64,000 bases of DNA from Roseomonas elaeocarpi (GCF_042433915.1 NZ_JBHLUN010000013.1:103274-167273); one strand, 5' to 3'; shown: positions 34,742-43,436, counted from the stretch's first letter. Notes: generated from the letters alone by a model not told the origin. Numbers and translations: made by a program.

Positions 34742-35019
34742 GTGGCCAGGGAAGGGGAGAAAGAATTCTCCCCCTCCCCGGACCCCTCTCCCTCATCTTT
34801 TCCCGGGACGCTGCCGCAGGAACGTGGGGGATGCTGTGCGCTCCGGCTCACCGAGCCGGAGCGAGGGACGCGTCCGCCAGAGCTGACAGAAAGTCTTATT
34901 CGTTTCAGCAGCGCCGACGGCGACCGTACCGCGACGGACCTTCACCGTTCCCGCGGCAGCGTCTCAAAGAAAGATGAGAGGGGGTCCGGGGGAGAGAATT
35001 CCTTCTCTCCCCCGGCCAC
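34742..35019. repeat. dispersed inverted-repeat element, copy B (278 bp)
   Basis: Second copy, inverted relative to copy A (6759-7034). It begins GTGGCC and ends GGCCAC. Left arm: GGGGAGA-AAGAAT-TCTCCCC hairpin, GGACCCC, CTCATCTTTT, GACGCTGCCGC, GGAACG; the right arm (about 34945-35019) repeats these in reverse complement. A central hairpin GCTCCGGCTC-ACC-GAGCCGGAGC is at 34840-34862. It fills the gap between convergent genes, from 20 bp after the hydrolase stop to 12 bp before the LysR stop. No open frame. Confidence 0.85.
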
Positions 35020-35031
35020 GGCAACGCCCCT

Positions 35032-35934
35032 TCACCGCACCTGCCCGCGCACGAAATCCACGAAGGCGCGCAGCGGGGCGGGCAGCAGGCGCCGGCCGGG
35101 GAAGTACAGGAAGGGGCCGGAGAAGGGCTGCCACCAGGGTTCCAGCACCGGCTCCAGCGCCCCGCGGGTGAGCCAGGGCTGCAGCCAGTCCTCGAACAGG
35201 TGGATGATGCCCACCCCGGCTGCGGCGGCCTCGACGGCCAGGTCGGTCGCGGCGCCGAGGCTCACGCTCAGCGGCCCGGCGGGATCGACCCGCACCACCT
35301 CGCCGTCGCGCTCGAACTCCCAGGCCGGCTTCGCGCGGCCGGGAAAGCGCCCGTGCAGGCAGCTGTGGCGCAGCAGGTCGCGCGGATGTTCCGGGCGGCC
35401 GTGCCGCGCGAGGTAGTTGGGCGAGGCGGCGGTGGCGAAGCGCTGCACGCGCGGCCCGATCGGCACCGCGATCATGTCGCCTTCCAGCCTCTCGTCGTAG
35501 CGGATGCCGGCGTCGCAGCCCGCCGCCAGCAGGTCCACGAAATTGTCCTCGGCCACCACCTCCCGCCGGATCTCGGGGTAGAGCGCCAGGAAGCGCGGCA
35601 CGAGGGCCGGCAGCACCAGCCGCGCCGCGCTGACCGGCACGTTCAGGCGCAGCGTTCCCGCCGGCCGGTCGCGGAACCCGTTCACCACGTCGATCGCGGC
35701 CGAAACCTCCGCCAGGGCGGGGCCCAGCCGCTCGATCAGCCGCGCGCCCGCCTCGGTCGGCGCGGTGGAGCGCGTGGTGCGATGGAGCAGCCGCACGCCG
35801 AGCTGCGCTTCCAGCCGCCGCACCGCCTCGCTCAGGCCCGAGGCGCTGGCCCCCGTGGCGCGCGCCGCTTCGCGGAAGCCGCCGGCGCGCGCCACCGACA
35901 GCAGGGCCTGAAGGTCACCGAGGTCGGGCTGCAT
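35032..35934 (-). CDS. LysR-family transcriptional regulator
   Basis: 300 residues: N-terminal winged helix (DLQALLSVARAGGFREAARATGASASGLSEAVRRLEAQLG, residues ~6-45) and a C-terminal effector domain with the CrgA-like GDMIAVPIGP and RYDERLEGD segments. It is divergent from the aldo-keto reductase, so it probably regulates that gene and itself. The ATG at 35934 starts just before the HTH; an upstream in-frame extension is ignored. A dyad suited to LysR binding lies in the shared 94-bp spacer. Confidence 0.92.
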   Translation of the reverse strand: MQPDLGDLQALLSVARAGGFREAARATGASASGLSEAVRRLEAQLGVRLLHRTTRSTAPTEAGARLIERLGPALAEVSAAIDVVNGFRDRPAGTLRLNVPVSAARLVLPALVPRFLALYPEIRREVVAEDNFVDLLAAGCDAGIRYDERLEGDMIAVPIGPRVQRFATAASPNYLARHGRPEHPRDLLRHSCLHGRFPGRAKPAWEFERDGEVVRVDPAGPLSVSLGAATDLAVEAAAAGVGIIHLFEDWLQPWLTRGALEPVLEPWWQPFSGPFLYFPGRRLLPAPLRAFVDFVRGQVR

Positions 35935-35961
35935 CGTTCGCCGTTTCGCACAGGTCGTGCC

Positions 35962-35993
35962 GATTGTGCCGCGTTCCCGCGCAGCGCGGCAAT
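35962..35993. promoter_or_regulatory. candidate LysR operator between divergent genes
   Basis: Inverted repeat: ATTGTGCCGCG (from 35963) against CGCGGCAAT (ending 35993), with an ~11-nt centre. It sits in the 94-bp spacer between the LysR and aldo-keto reductase start codons, the usual place for a regulatory site of this family. Confidence 0.45.
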
Positions 35994-36028
35994 GGCTAGC
36001 CTTCGCGCCACACCCGAGGAGCACCGCC

Positions 36029-36943
36029 ATGACCGACCAGAACCGGACCACCGCCACCCCCGACGACCGGGCGACGGACCCCGCCGCCGCCGGCCGCTTC
36101 ACGCTCGGCGAGCGCAGCGTGAAGCGGCTCGGCTACGGCGCCATGCAGCTGGCCGGGCGCGGCGTGTTCGGCCCGCCGAAGGACCACGGGGCGGCGCTGG
36201 CGGTGCTGCGCGCCGCGGTGGAGGCCGGGGTCGACCACATCGACACCAGCGACTTCTACGGACCGCACGTCACCAACCGGCTGATCCGCGAGGCGCTGCA
36301 CCCCTACGACCGAGACCTGACGATCGTCACCAAGCTCGGCGCCCGGCGCGGCGCCGACGCCTCCTGGCTGCCGGCCTTCGCGCCGGAGGAGCTGCGCGCC
36401 GCGGTGCACAGCAACCTCCGCAACCTCGGGCTCGACGTGCTGGACGTGGTGAACCTGCGCTTCATGTTCGACGTGCACGGCCCGGCCGAGGGGCCGATCG
36501 AGGCGCCGCTCACCGTGCTGGCGGAGATGCAGCGCGAGGGGCTGATCCGCCACATCGGCCTGAGCAACGCCACGGCGAAGCAGGTTGCCGAGGCACGGCG
36601 CATCTGCCCGATCGTGTGCGTGCAGAACCAGTACAACCTGGCGCACCGCGACGACGACGCGCTGATCGACGCGCTGGCGGCGGACGGCATCGCCTACGTG
36701 CCGTTCTTCCCGCTGGGCGGCTTCTCGCCGCTGCAGTCCGACACGCTCTCGGCGGTGGCCGCGCGCCTCGGCGCCACGCCGATGCAGGTGGCGCTGGCCT
36801 GGCTGCTGCGCCGCGCGCCCAACATCCTGCTGATCCCGGGCACCTCGTCCGTGGCGCACCTGCGGGAAAACCTCGCCGCCGCGACGCTGGCGCTGCCGGA
36901 CGAGGTGATGGCGGAGCTGGACGGCATCGCCCCGCGCGGCTGA
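36029..36943 (+). CDS. aldo/keto reductase
   Basis: 304 residues forming one (beta/alpha)8 barrel. The catalytic tetrad is recognisable: Asp and Tyr in HIDTSDFYGP, Lys in IVTKLG, His in MFDVHG. IRHIGLSNATAKQV and QNQYNLAHRD match the AKR family, and LLIPGTSSVAHLRENL is the NADPH phosphate-binding end. It reduces aldehydes or ketones with NADPH in the cytoplasm. GAGGAG precedes the ATG. It is paired with the divergent LysR gene and followed by a strong hairpin, so it is a single-gene transcript. Confidence 0.92.
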   Translation: MTDQNRTTATPDDRATDPAAAGRFTLGERSVKRLGYGAMQLAGRGVFGPPKDHGAALAVLRAAVEAGVDHIDTSDFYGPHVTNRLIREALHPYDRDLTIVTKLGARRGADASWLPAFAPEELRAAVHSNLRNLGLDVLDVVNLRFMFDVHGPAEGPIEAPLTVLAEMQREGLIRHIGLSNATAKQVAEARRICPIVCVQNQYNLAHRDDDALIDALAADGIAYVPFFPLGGFSPLQSDTLSAVAARLGATPMQVALAWLLRRAPNILLIPGTSSVAHLRENLAAATLALPDEVMAELDGIAPRG

Positions 36944-36954
36944 GGCCGAGGAAC

Positions 36955-36986
36955 GCTCCCTCGCCAGCCCGCGCAGGCGAGGGAGC
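36955..36986 (+). terminator. hairpin after the aldo/keto reductase
   Basis: GCTCCCTCGCC (36955-36965) pairs perfectly over 11 bp with GGCGAGGGAGC (36976-36986) around a 10-nt loop, 11 bp after the stop codon. No T-run; it also lies downstream of the convergent MFS gene and may serve both. Confidence 0.6.
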
Positions 36987-37087
36987 GGCCGGGTGCCTGA
37001 TGCGCCGCACCGTCCTGCGCGGCGGCTGAACCCCAGGCGTGACGGCGGGGGCTGTTCAGCGCCGCCGCGCGCCCGGGCTCGCCGCCT

Positions 37088-38557
37088 TCACCTGCCGCTC
37101 CGTGCTTCCACCAGCCGGCGCGGGATCAGCAGGATCAGCGCCGCGCCCACCACCAGGGTGACGCCCAGGAACAGGATCGCCGGTCCCGTGCCGCCGGTGA
37201 CGTCGCTGACGCGCCCGACGATCCAGGGACCCAGGAAGCCCGAAAGATTGGCCAGCGAGTTGATCAGCGCCAGCCCCGCCGCCGCCGCCACGCCGCCCAG
37301 CATCGCGGTGGGAAGGTTCCAGAACAGCGCCGGGATCGAGATCAGCCCCGCGGTGGCGAGGCACAGCGCGAAAAGCCCCGGCAGCGGTGCGTCCGACCAC
37401 AGCACCGACAGCCCCAGACCCACGGCGCCCAGCAGGAACAGCCCCGCGACGTGCCAGCGACGCTCCCCGGTGCGATCGGAGGAGCGGCTGACCAGCACCA
37501 TGGTGACGATGCCGCACAGGCTCGGCAGCGCCGACATCAGCCCGATCAGGAGCGGGTCCGCCACGCCGAGCCGGCCGATCAGCGTCGGCAGCCAGAAGCC
37601 CAGCCCGTAGAGGCAAAGGTTGGCGATAAAGAAGGCGCCCGTCATCAGCAGGATCGCGCCGTTGCCCAGCAGCGAGCGCACGGCAATCGGCGTCTTGGCG
37701 CCCTGCTCGGCCGCGATGTCGGCCGCGATCGCCGCCTTCTCGCGCGCATCGAGCCAGTGCGCGTCCGCGACATGGTTGTCGAGCCACAGGTACAGCGCCA
37801 CGCCGACCGCGAAGGACGGCACGGCCTCCACGATGAACAGCCACTGCCAGCCGTCCAGACCGCCCCAGCCCGACATGGCGTGCAGGATCAGCCCCGACAG
37901 CGGGCCGCCGATGAAGCCCGCCACGCCCAGGCCGATGAAGTAAACGCCGATCACCCGCCCGCGCCGGTCCGACGGGAACCAGGCGCTCAGGTAGTAGATC
38001 ACGCCCGGCATGAACCCGGCCTCGGCCAGGCCCAGCAGGAAGCGCATCCCGTAGAACTGCCAGGGCTCGCGCACCAGGAAGGTGAGGCCCGAGATGATCG
38101 CCCAGGTCACCATGATGCGCGCGAGCCAGGTTCGTGCGCCGACACGGTGAAGGATCAGGTTGCTCGGCACCTCGAACAGGAAGTAGCCCAGGAAGAAGAT
38201 GCCCGCGCCGATGCCGTAAACGCTGTCGCTGAAGCCCAGATCCGCCGACATCTGCAGCTTGGCGAAGCCGACATTCACCCGGTCGAGATAGGCCGCCAGG
38301 AAGGCCAGGATCAGCACCGGCACGATGCGCCGCGCGACCTTGGCATAGAGCACGTCGCGACTTACCGCTTCCGTTCCGGCCGGTGGCGACAAGGGCAGGG
38401 TCGCCCCGGCGTGCGGCGGGGCGAGGCGATCCGCCGCCACGACGCCGCCATCCCAGGCCGGCGTGGCCGTGCCACTGCCCGATGCGCCGTCCGGAGCGTC
38501 CCGCAGGACTCCGTCCGGCCTCATGCCTCGCGGCGCCCCGCCCATCTCATGGACCAT
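37088..38557 (-). CDS. MFS transporter, ACS family (tartrate/phthalate type)
   Basis: 489 residues: a ~70-residue hydrophilic, Ala/Gly-rich N terminus and then twelve helices. The core has YLDRVNVGFAKLQMSADLGF after helix 1, FEVPSNLILHRVGARTWLARI in the second loop, and GLAEAGFMPGVIYYLSAWFP in helix 4, all typical of ACS carriers for dicarboxylates and aromatic acids. The start could be one of several Met codons in the first twelve residues; the first is used because GCGAGGAT precedes it. It lies 57 bp after a TIM-barrel lactonase gene on the same strand, so the pair probably imports and opens a sugar-acid lactone or similar compound. Confidence 0.88.
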   Translation of the reverse strand: MVHEMGGAPRGMRPDGVLRDAPDGASGSGTATPAWDGGVVAADRLAPPHAGATLPLSPPAGTEAVSRDVLYAKVARRIVPVLILAFLAAYLDRVNVGFAKLQMSADLGFSDSVYGIGAGIFFLGYFLFEVPSNLILHRVGARTWLARIMVTWAIISGLTFLVREPWQFYGMRFLLGLAEAGFMPGVIYYLSAWFPSDRRGRVIGVYFIGLGVAGFIGGPLSGLILHAMSGWGGLDGWQWLFIVEAVPSFAVGVALYLWLDNHVADAHWLDAREKAAIAADIAAEQGAKTPIAVRSLLGNGAILLMTGAFFIANLCLYGLGFWLPTLIGRLGVADPLLIGLMSALPSLCGIVTMVLVSRSSDRTGERRWHVAGLFLLGAVGLGLSVLWSDAPLPGLFALCLATAGLISIPALFWNLPTAMLGGVAAAAGLALINSLANLSGFLGPWIVGRVSDVTGGTGPAILFLGVTLVVGAALILLIPRRLVEARSGR

Positions 38558-38614
38558 ATCCTCGCCTTTCCTCCGGAATCGCGCTCCTCGAACGGGAGCG
38601 TCTCGTTTCGCCGT

Positions 38615-39568
38615 TCAGCCCGCCGGAGGTTCTTCCAGCCGGTAGATGCGCCGCGCGTTGCCGGCGAAGACCGCGTCCACCACCCGCTGCTCGCGCGCGT
38701 CGAGGCCGCGCAGAACCGCGTCCATGATCGTTCCGAAGGGCGCGCTCAGCCCCGAAACGGGCAGGTTACTGGCGAAGATCGCCCGCTCGTGGCCGAAGAT
38801 CGCCACGGTGTCGCGCACCACGCCGATGTTGCCCTCATGGTCCCAGACACCGCCGCGCAGCCCCATTTCCGACAGCTTCACCGAAACGTCCGCGCAGTCG
38901 GCCAGCGCCGCCATGCCGCGCCGCCATGCCGCCAGCCCTTCCGCGGAGCGGTCGAGCGGCAGGCCGCAATGGTTCAGCACCACCCGCAGCCCCGGCACCT
39001 GCCGCACCACCGCCGCGGCCTCGGCCAGGTGCCACCAGGGCACGCGCAGGTCCCAGCTGAGGCCCAGCGCCGGCAGCCGCGCCAGCCCCTCCAGCCAGCG
39101 CGGATCGTCCATCGTGCCGGGCTGCCCGCGCACGCTCCCATCCGGCGTCGCGGCGGTGACGGGCTTGGAGCGGATGCCGCGCATCAGCGGCGAGCGTGCC
39201 TGGGCTTCCAGCACCTGTTGCGCATCGGGCTGATGAAAGAAGACGTGGCCCACCAGCGCGCTGGGCAGGCCGGTGCGCCCGTGCAGCGCTTCCAGCCAGC
39301 GCGTTTCGCCCAGCTGGTCGCCCCGGTCGTGCTCGGCCTCGACATGCACCGTCTGCACGACGTTCCAGGGCGCCGCGTCGTGCCGGAGGTCGTCGGGCAG
39401 GTAGTCGCGCAGGATCTGGCGGTATTCGCCCAGGAAGAAGCGCTCGCCTTCGTAGTCTTCCTGCAGCCAGGGATAATGCCCCTGCCTCAGGTCCCAGAAG
39501 TGGTGGTGCGCGTCCACGATCTCCCGTGGCACCGGACCCTGGTAGGGAGAGGCCGCAGCGGTTGCCAA
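38615..39568 (-). CDS. TIM-barrel metal-dependent hydrolase (COG3618, fuconolactonase-like)
   Basis: 317 residues of the amidohydrolase superfamily. The first-strand motif VDAHHHFWDLRQGHYPWL is the hallmark of the COG3618 lactonase branch; other metal and substrate positions lie in HVEAEHD, LVGHVFF, LNHCGLP and IFASNLP. Relatives hydrolyse L-fucono-, L-rhamnono- or pyrone-dicarboxylate lactones. The start used is TTG at 39568; a GTG at 39532, closer to the first strand, is an alternative. Co-directional with the ACS-family carrier 57 bp downstream, suggesting a small uptake and hydrolysis operon. Confidence 0.87.
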   Translation of the reverse strand: MATAAASPYQGPVPREIVDAHHHFWDLRQGHYPWLQEDYEGERFFLGEYRQILRDYLPDDLRHDAAPWNVVQTVHVEAEHDRGDQLGETRWLEALHGRTGLPSALVGHVFFHQPDAQQVLEAQARSPLMRGIRSKPVTAATPDGSVRGQPGTMDDPRWLEGLARLPALGLSWDLRVPWWHLAEAAAVVRQVPGLRVVLNHCGLPLDRSAEGLAAWRRGMAALADCADVSVKLSEMGLRGGVWDHEGNIGVVRDTVAIFGHERAIFASNLPVSGLSAPFGTIMDAVLRGLDAREQRVVDAVFAGNARRIYRLEEPPAG

Positions 39569-39755
39569 AACGGCCTATCCCCGTGCCGGTCGGGTGGTGC
39601 GGCCGCGGGCAACGGGAATGCCGGCTGGGCGGAACAGCGACATGGCGACGGCTCCTCAGGGCTCTTTCTTGGAGGAAGCTAATGCCGCAGAGATGCTGCA
39701 TGCAATCATTCTGTATGCAGATGAATGAATCGACGCGGCCGCCGTGGCACCCCGC

Positions 39756-40181
39756 TCAGGCGTGCCGCAGCCCCGGCACCGGGAAGACCCGGTCGTAGGC
39801 CCAGTTGAAGCAGAAGCCGTAGGCCACGTAGAAGCCGGCGATCGCCAGATCCATCACCAGCGCATCCCACAGCGTCATCCCCAGGTACCAGGCGATCGGC
39901 GGCAGCAGCAGCACCAGCAGCCCCGCCTCGAACAGCACCGCGTGCGCCACCCGCACGGGCAGGGTTTTGCGCACCGATCCGGTCAGGCGCAGCATCGCCC
40001 GGTCGAAGCCCCAGTTGTAGACGTAGTTCCACAGCGTCGCGACCACGGCGCTGCCGACGCCCACCACGCCCATCGCCTCGTGCGACAGGTTGAACAGCAG
40101 GTGCCCCAGCGGGATGATCAGCGCGAGGCCGATCACCTCGAAGCTCAGCGTGTGGCGGATACGGTCGGGAACGGTGCGCAT
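39756..40181 (-). CDS. PACE-family multidrug efflux protein
   Basis: 141 residues with four membrane helices built from two tandem BTP (bacterial transmembrane pair) units. The first unit begins RIRHTLSFEVIGLAL and has TLWNYVYNWGFD; the second has RVAHAVLFEAGLLVLLLPPIAWYLGM and YVAYGFCFNWAYDRVFP. Both repeats carry the Glu and the NW-Y-D motif of AceI-like chlorhexidine/biocide efflux proteins. It is driven by the proton gradient in the inner membrane. It is divergent from a LysR gene, the normal arrangement for PACE genes, but that LysR reading frame is broken here. Confidence 0.92.
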   Translation of the reverse strand: MRTVPDRIRHTLSFEVIGLALIIPLGHLLFNLSHEAMGVVGVGSAVVATLWNYVYNWGFDRAMLRLTGSVRKTLPVRVAHAVLFEAGLLVLLLPPIAWYLGMTLWDALVMDLAIAGFYVAYGFCFNWAYDRVFPVPGLRHA

Positions 40182-40255
40182 CGCAGCGGTACTCTCGCGG
40201 TCAGTTCGGAGGGCGCCTTCCTATCGCCTGGACCCGCGTTCTCAAGTCAGGTTCC

Positions 40256-40270
40256 ATCTGTCAAACAGAT
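40256..40270. promoter_or_regulatory. LysR-box candidate upstream of PACE
   Basis: Perfect dyad ATCTGT-CAA-ACAGAT in the 109-bp spacer between the divergent PACE and LysR start codons. It has the T-N11-A form and AT content expected of a LysR binding site. Confidence 0.5.
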
Positions 40271-40290
40271 AGGCCGGGGAAGGGCGCCGC

Positions 40291-41219
40291 GTGGTCTCGC
40301 TGGAACAGTTGCAAAGCTTCGTGGCCGCGGCCGAGACCGGGTCCTTCTCCGCCGCCGCGCGCCGGCTGCGAAAGGCGCAGTCCGCCGTCAGCACCCAGGT
40401 CGCCAACCTGGAGACCGACCTCAACCTCGCGCTGTTCCGCCGCGACGGCCGCATGCCCACCCTCACCCCGGCCGGCGAGCGCCTGCTGGCCGAGGCGCGC
40501 GTGGTGCTCGACCGGCGGGAGCACCTGATCGGCGTCGCCCGCTCGCTCGAGGAGCACGTCGAGAACCGCCTCGTCCTCGCCATCGACGAGCTGTATCCGG
40601 AGCACGCCCTGGGTGCCCTCTTCGCGGAATTCGCCGCCCGCTTCCCGACCGTGGAGCTGGAGATCCTGTTTCCGCTGATGGAGGATGTCAGCCGCCTGGT
40701 GCTCGACGGCGGCGCCGATCTCGGCGTGATGTGGCGGCAGGAGGTGCTGCCCACCGAGCTCGGCTTCCACACGCTGGGCTGGGTGCCGCTCAAGCTCGTC
40801 TGCGGCCGCGGCCACCCCCTGGCGCGGGGCAGCACGGTGCCGGCGGAAACCGCCCCCGCGTGGCCTGGGAGGAGCTGAAGCGTCACCGCCAGATCATGGT
40901 CGCCGCCCGCACCGACGGGCCCGAGAAGCGCCGGTTGCGCGTCGCCGCCGAGGTCTGGTGGGTCGAGAGCCACTGGGTGATCCTGGAAATGGCCAAGCAC
41001 AATATCGGCTGGGCCTTCGTGTCGGACCACGTGATCGCCGCCTCGCCCACCCGCGACGACCTCGTGCTGCCGGAGCTGGAGTTCGACGGCGGCGACTGGC
41101 CCGTGGCGCTGGAGATGGTGTGGCACAAGCAGCGCCCATGCGGCCCCGCCGCCCGCTGGCTGCGCGAGCGCCTGGCCGCCGACCGCGTGGGCGCCCTGCG
41201 GCGGGAGGCCGTGCCCTAG
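40291..41219 (+). pseudogene. LysR-family regulator interrupted by a frameshift
   Basis: The GTG at 40291 starts a clear LysR: HTH (LEQLQSFVAAAETGSFSAAARRLRKAQSAVSTQVANLE) and the first effector lobe up to GSTVPAETAPAW, where the frame stops at 40878. The rest of the effector domain continues in the frame one base back (VAWEELKRHRQIMVA onward) to 41219. Adding one C to the C5 run at 40853-40857 restores one ~309-residue protein reading ...PAETAPRVAWEELKRH. This is a one-base deletion in a homopolymer: either a real, recent inactivation or an assembly error. It should regulate the divergent PACE pump. Confidence 0.8.
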
Positions 41220-41245
41220 GGCGTGGTGCGGGGCGGCCGACGGTT

Positions 41246-41275
41246 GCGGGAAGGGCGCAGCGGCCCGCTTCCCGC
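41246..41275. terminator. convergent hairpin
   Basis: GCGGGAAG (41246-41253) pairs with CTTCCCGC (41268-41275) around a 14-nt loop, 27 bp after the LysR stop, in the spacer shared with the convergent HxlR gene. Confidence 0.4.
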
Positions 41276-41436
41276 CGCCTCCGGTCCGAAGCGGGCGCCC
41301 GTGATGGCGATCCGAACAGCCGGATCGGGCCGAGAACGGAATGCCCGCTTCCATGTGCGGTGTCCGGGCAGGCAGCCACCATGCGGCAGTGGTCGGCCTC
41401 CGCACTGGTCGAGGCCTGGAACATGTCCCGCAGGGC

Positions 41437-41829
41437 CTACTCGGCCTTTCTGGCGCGGTCGTATGCGGCGCCGGCTTCATTGATCGCATCGCCGTGCGCG
41501 AGCGCCCAACCGCAGAGCGCCTCGAAGGGCTGACGCAGCGAATGGCCCAACGGCGTGATGGCGTATTCCACGCCGATCGGCGCCGTCGGCAGCACGGTCC
41601 GCGTCACCAGCCCGTTCCGCTCCAGGCGCTTCAGCGCGTCCGCCAGGGCCTTGTGGGTGATGCCGTCGAGGCGTCGCTTGATCTCGTTGAAGCGGGAAGG
41701 CTTCGGGCAGAGCACCGTGAGGATCAGGATGGTCCACTTGTCCGCGATCTTGTCCAGCACGGGGCGCACGCGCGCCATGTTGGACAGTGCGCAGGCGGAG
41801 AGAGCTTCCAGGTCGGTATCGTCGGCCAT
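41437..41829 (-). CDS. HxlR-family transcriptional regulator
   Basis: 130 residues, a single winged-helix domain. Landmarks are VLDKIADKWTILIL in helix 1, FNEIKRRLDGITHKALADALKRLERNGLV for the recognition part, and the wing PIGVEYAITPLGHSL. A Cys (C13) near the N terminus could serve as a redox or aldehyde sensor as in some relatives; that is speculative. It is divergent from an SDR oxidoreductase with an 83-bp spacer holding a matching dyad, so it probably controls that enzyme. Confidence 0.92.
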   Translation of the reverse strand: MADDTDLEALSACALSNMARVRPVLDKIADKWTILILTVLCPKPSRFNEIKRRLDGITHKALADALKRLERNGLVTRTVLPTAPIGVEYAITPLGHSLRQPFEALCGWALAHGDAINEAGAAYDRARKAE

Positions 41830-41861
41830 ATCTAGGCTATCCGAAGTGCGTTCTTGCTACC

Positions 41862-41880
41862 AGATACACCATGTATATCT
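41862..41880. promoter_or_regulatory. HxlR operator candidate
   Basis: Near-palindrome AGATACACCATGTATATCT in the spacer between divergent HxlR and SDR genes, with another TATCT at 41830. Its AT-richness and dyad symmetry fit a winged-helix dimer site that would overlap the SDR promoter. Confidence 0.5.
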
Positions 41881-41912
41881 AAGCCGCCATCGTTGATGAG
41901 CAGGAGACGACG

Positions 41913-42644
41913 ATGGCGCGGATGTTGAACAAGGTTGCCCTGGTGGTGGGTGGCGCGAGCGGCATCGGCCTTGCCACCGCCCGGCGGCTGGCAGCCGAAG
42001 GTGCAACGGTGTTTCTCACCGGGCGCCGTGCCGAGACGGTGGAGACGGCCTCCGCCACGATCGGCCGGGGAGCACGCGGTCTCGTCGCGGATGCCAGCGT
42101 GGCAACGGACATGGCAGCGGCCGTCGCCGCGGTGCGGGACACGCATGGCCGTATCGACGCGCTGGTGCTCAATGCCGGGATCTCCGAACCGGCCCTGCTG
42201 ACGGAGGAAACGCCCGAGCATGTCGACCGGCACTTCCTGGTCAACGTGCGCGGCCCCGTTCTCGCCTTCCATGCGGCGATCGGTGCCATGGGCGAGGGCG
42301 GCTCGGTCGTGCTGATCGGCTCGATCGCGGACACGGTGGGGATTCCCCACTACGGCACCTACGCCGCCACCAAGGCGGCGCTGCGGTCCTACGCGCGCAC
42401 CTGGACCGCGGAACTGGCGCCGCGCGGCATCCGCGTGAACGTCGTCAGCCCCGGACCCACGGACACGGCGATGATGGCGGCCACGACGGACGAGGTGCGT
42501 GCGGCGCTGGTCGGACAGATCCCGCTCGGCCGCATGGCGCGCCCGGAGGAGGTTGCGGCGGCAGCGCTGTTTCTTCTCAGCGACGAGGCGAGCTTCATCG
42601 CGGGTGCGGAGCTTTGCGTCGACGGTGGAATGCGGCAGGTCTGA
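41913..42644 (+). CDS. SDR-family oxidoreductase
   Basis: 243 residues, classical short-chain dehydrogenase. Cofactor loop GGASGIG (13-19), LNAGI at 87-90, catalytic S137, Y150 and K154 (YGTYAATKAAL), and the C-terminal FLLSDEASFIAGAELCVDGG. The Arg pair after beta-2 (GRRAE) favours NADPH. CAGGAGA precedes the ATG. It is paired with the divergent HxlR regulator, a common set-up for quinone or aldehyde stress genes; the substrate is unknown. Confidence 0.92.
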   Translation: MARMLNKVALVVGGASGIGLATARRLAAEGATVFLTGRRAETVETASATIGRGARGLVADASVATDMAAAVAAVRDTHGRIDALVLNAGISEPALLTEETPEHVDRHFLVNVRGPVLAFHAAIGAMGEGGSVVLIGSIADTVGIPHYGTYAATKAALRSYARTWTAELAPRGIRVNVVSPGPTDTAMMAATTDEVRAALVGQIPLGRMARPEEVAAAALFLLSDEASFIAGAELCVDGGMRQV

Positions 42645-42989
42645 CACCGTTACGGCTCAACGAGGGACACGCGTTCTCGCGGCCGCCGGTCGCGCGCCGA
42701 CCGCTGGCCCCTACCTTGCGAGAACATCCAGACGCAGCGTGGCCAGACGCAGCGTGACCAGAGGCGGTGTGGCCAGACGTGGTGTGGTATGCCCACGTTC
42801 GAGCTGCCGGTGACAGCATGCGGAGGGCCGAACGGGCGCGAAGCCGCCGCTGACCGGCTGGTTTATGTCGGCTCCCACCTGGCCCATTCCTCCGGCGGCC
42901 ACTGGCACGACCGTCGGCACGAACTGTGACGCGCCCCGGGCCGGGACAGGCGACGTCGCCCTCCCGGCCGCAGCACCACCATCCGAACC
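42645..42989. other. 345-bp spacer between SDR and Cys-rich gene
   Basis: Convergent spacer, no gene recognised. Contains the 15-bp tandem repeat at 42728-42787; the remainder is GC-rich with no hairpin of note. Confidence 0.45.
42728..42787. repeat. tandem repeat, 15 bp x 4
   Basis: Four exact-length units starting at 42728: CCAGACGCAGCGTGG, CCAGACGCAGCGTGA, CCAGAGGCGGTGTGG, CCAGACGTGGTGTGG. The period is a multiple of three, but the in-frame translations contain no start and join no gene. Confidence 0.8.
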
Positions 42990-43436
42990 TCAGCCCTCCC
43001 CCGGCACCGCCGACCCCCGAACGCGCCGGGTGGTCACCACCGCCGGGCAGCGCCGGCAGGCGTCGCGCCCCCGCTGCCGCCACCACAGGCATTCGGCCCG
43101 GATGGCGCAGGGCGGCAGCCGCTCCACCGCCGGCGCCAGGCGTTCCACGATGCCGTCCGCCAGCCGGCAGCGCGTCCCCTCATGATGGAGGCAGGCGCCG
43201 CCCGCGCAGGGTGCCGCGACGCGCAGCACCTCGCCCATCCGCAGCGGTGCCAGCACGGCCGGCAGCGCGGGCGGAACCGGGCGTGGCGTGCCCAGGTGCC
43301 GCACCCGCGGCGCCTCGGCCGGGCCTTCCACGACGCCGATGATCCGGGCGCCCGGCAGCGTCGCCGGGGCGCTGGGGCAGAGCGGGGGCGGGACCATCCC
43401 CGCCTCCGTCACCAGGGTTTCCGGCCGGCCGGGCAT
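42990..43436 (-). CDS. unrecognised Cys-rich protein, 148 residues
   Basis: An unfamiliar protein with eight cysteines: C20 alone, then C77, C82, C90 (PCAGGACLHHEGTRC) and C110, C116, C127, C130 (LPPCAIRAECLWWRQRG and CRRCP). The spacing C-x4-C-x7-C and C-x5-C-x10-C-x2-C suggests a zinc or Fe-S site in the C-terminal half; the first half is Pro/Ala-rich. It starts 15 bp after the glycine-zipper gene, whose stop lies in its Shine-Dalgarno (TGAGGA), so the two are one operon. No signal peptide. Function not assigned. Confidence 0.65.
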   Translation of the reverse strand: MPGRPETLVTEAGMVPPPLCPSAPATLPGARIIGVVEGPAEAPRVRHLGTPRPVPPALPAVLAPLRMGEVLRVAAPCAGGACLHHEGTRCRLADGIVERLAPAVERLPPCAIRAECLWWRQRGRDACRRCPAVVTTRRVRGSAVPGEG

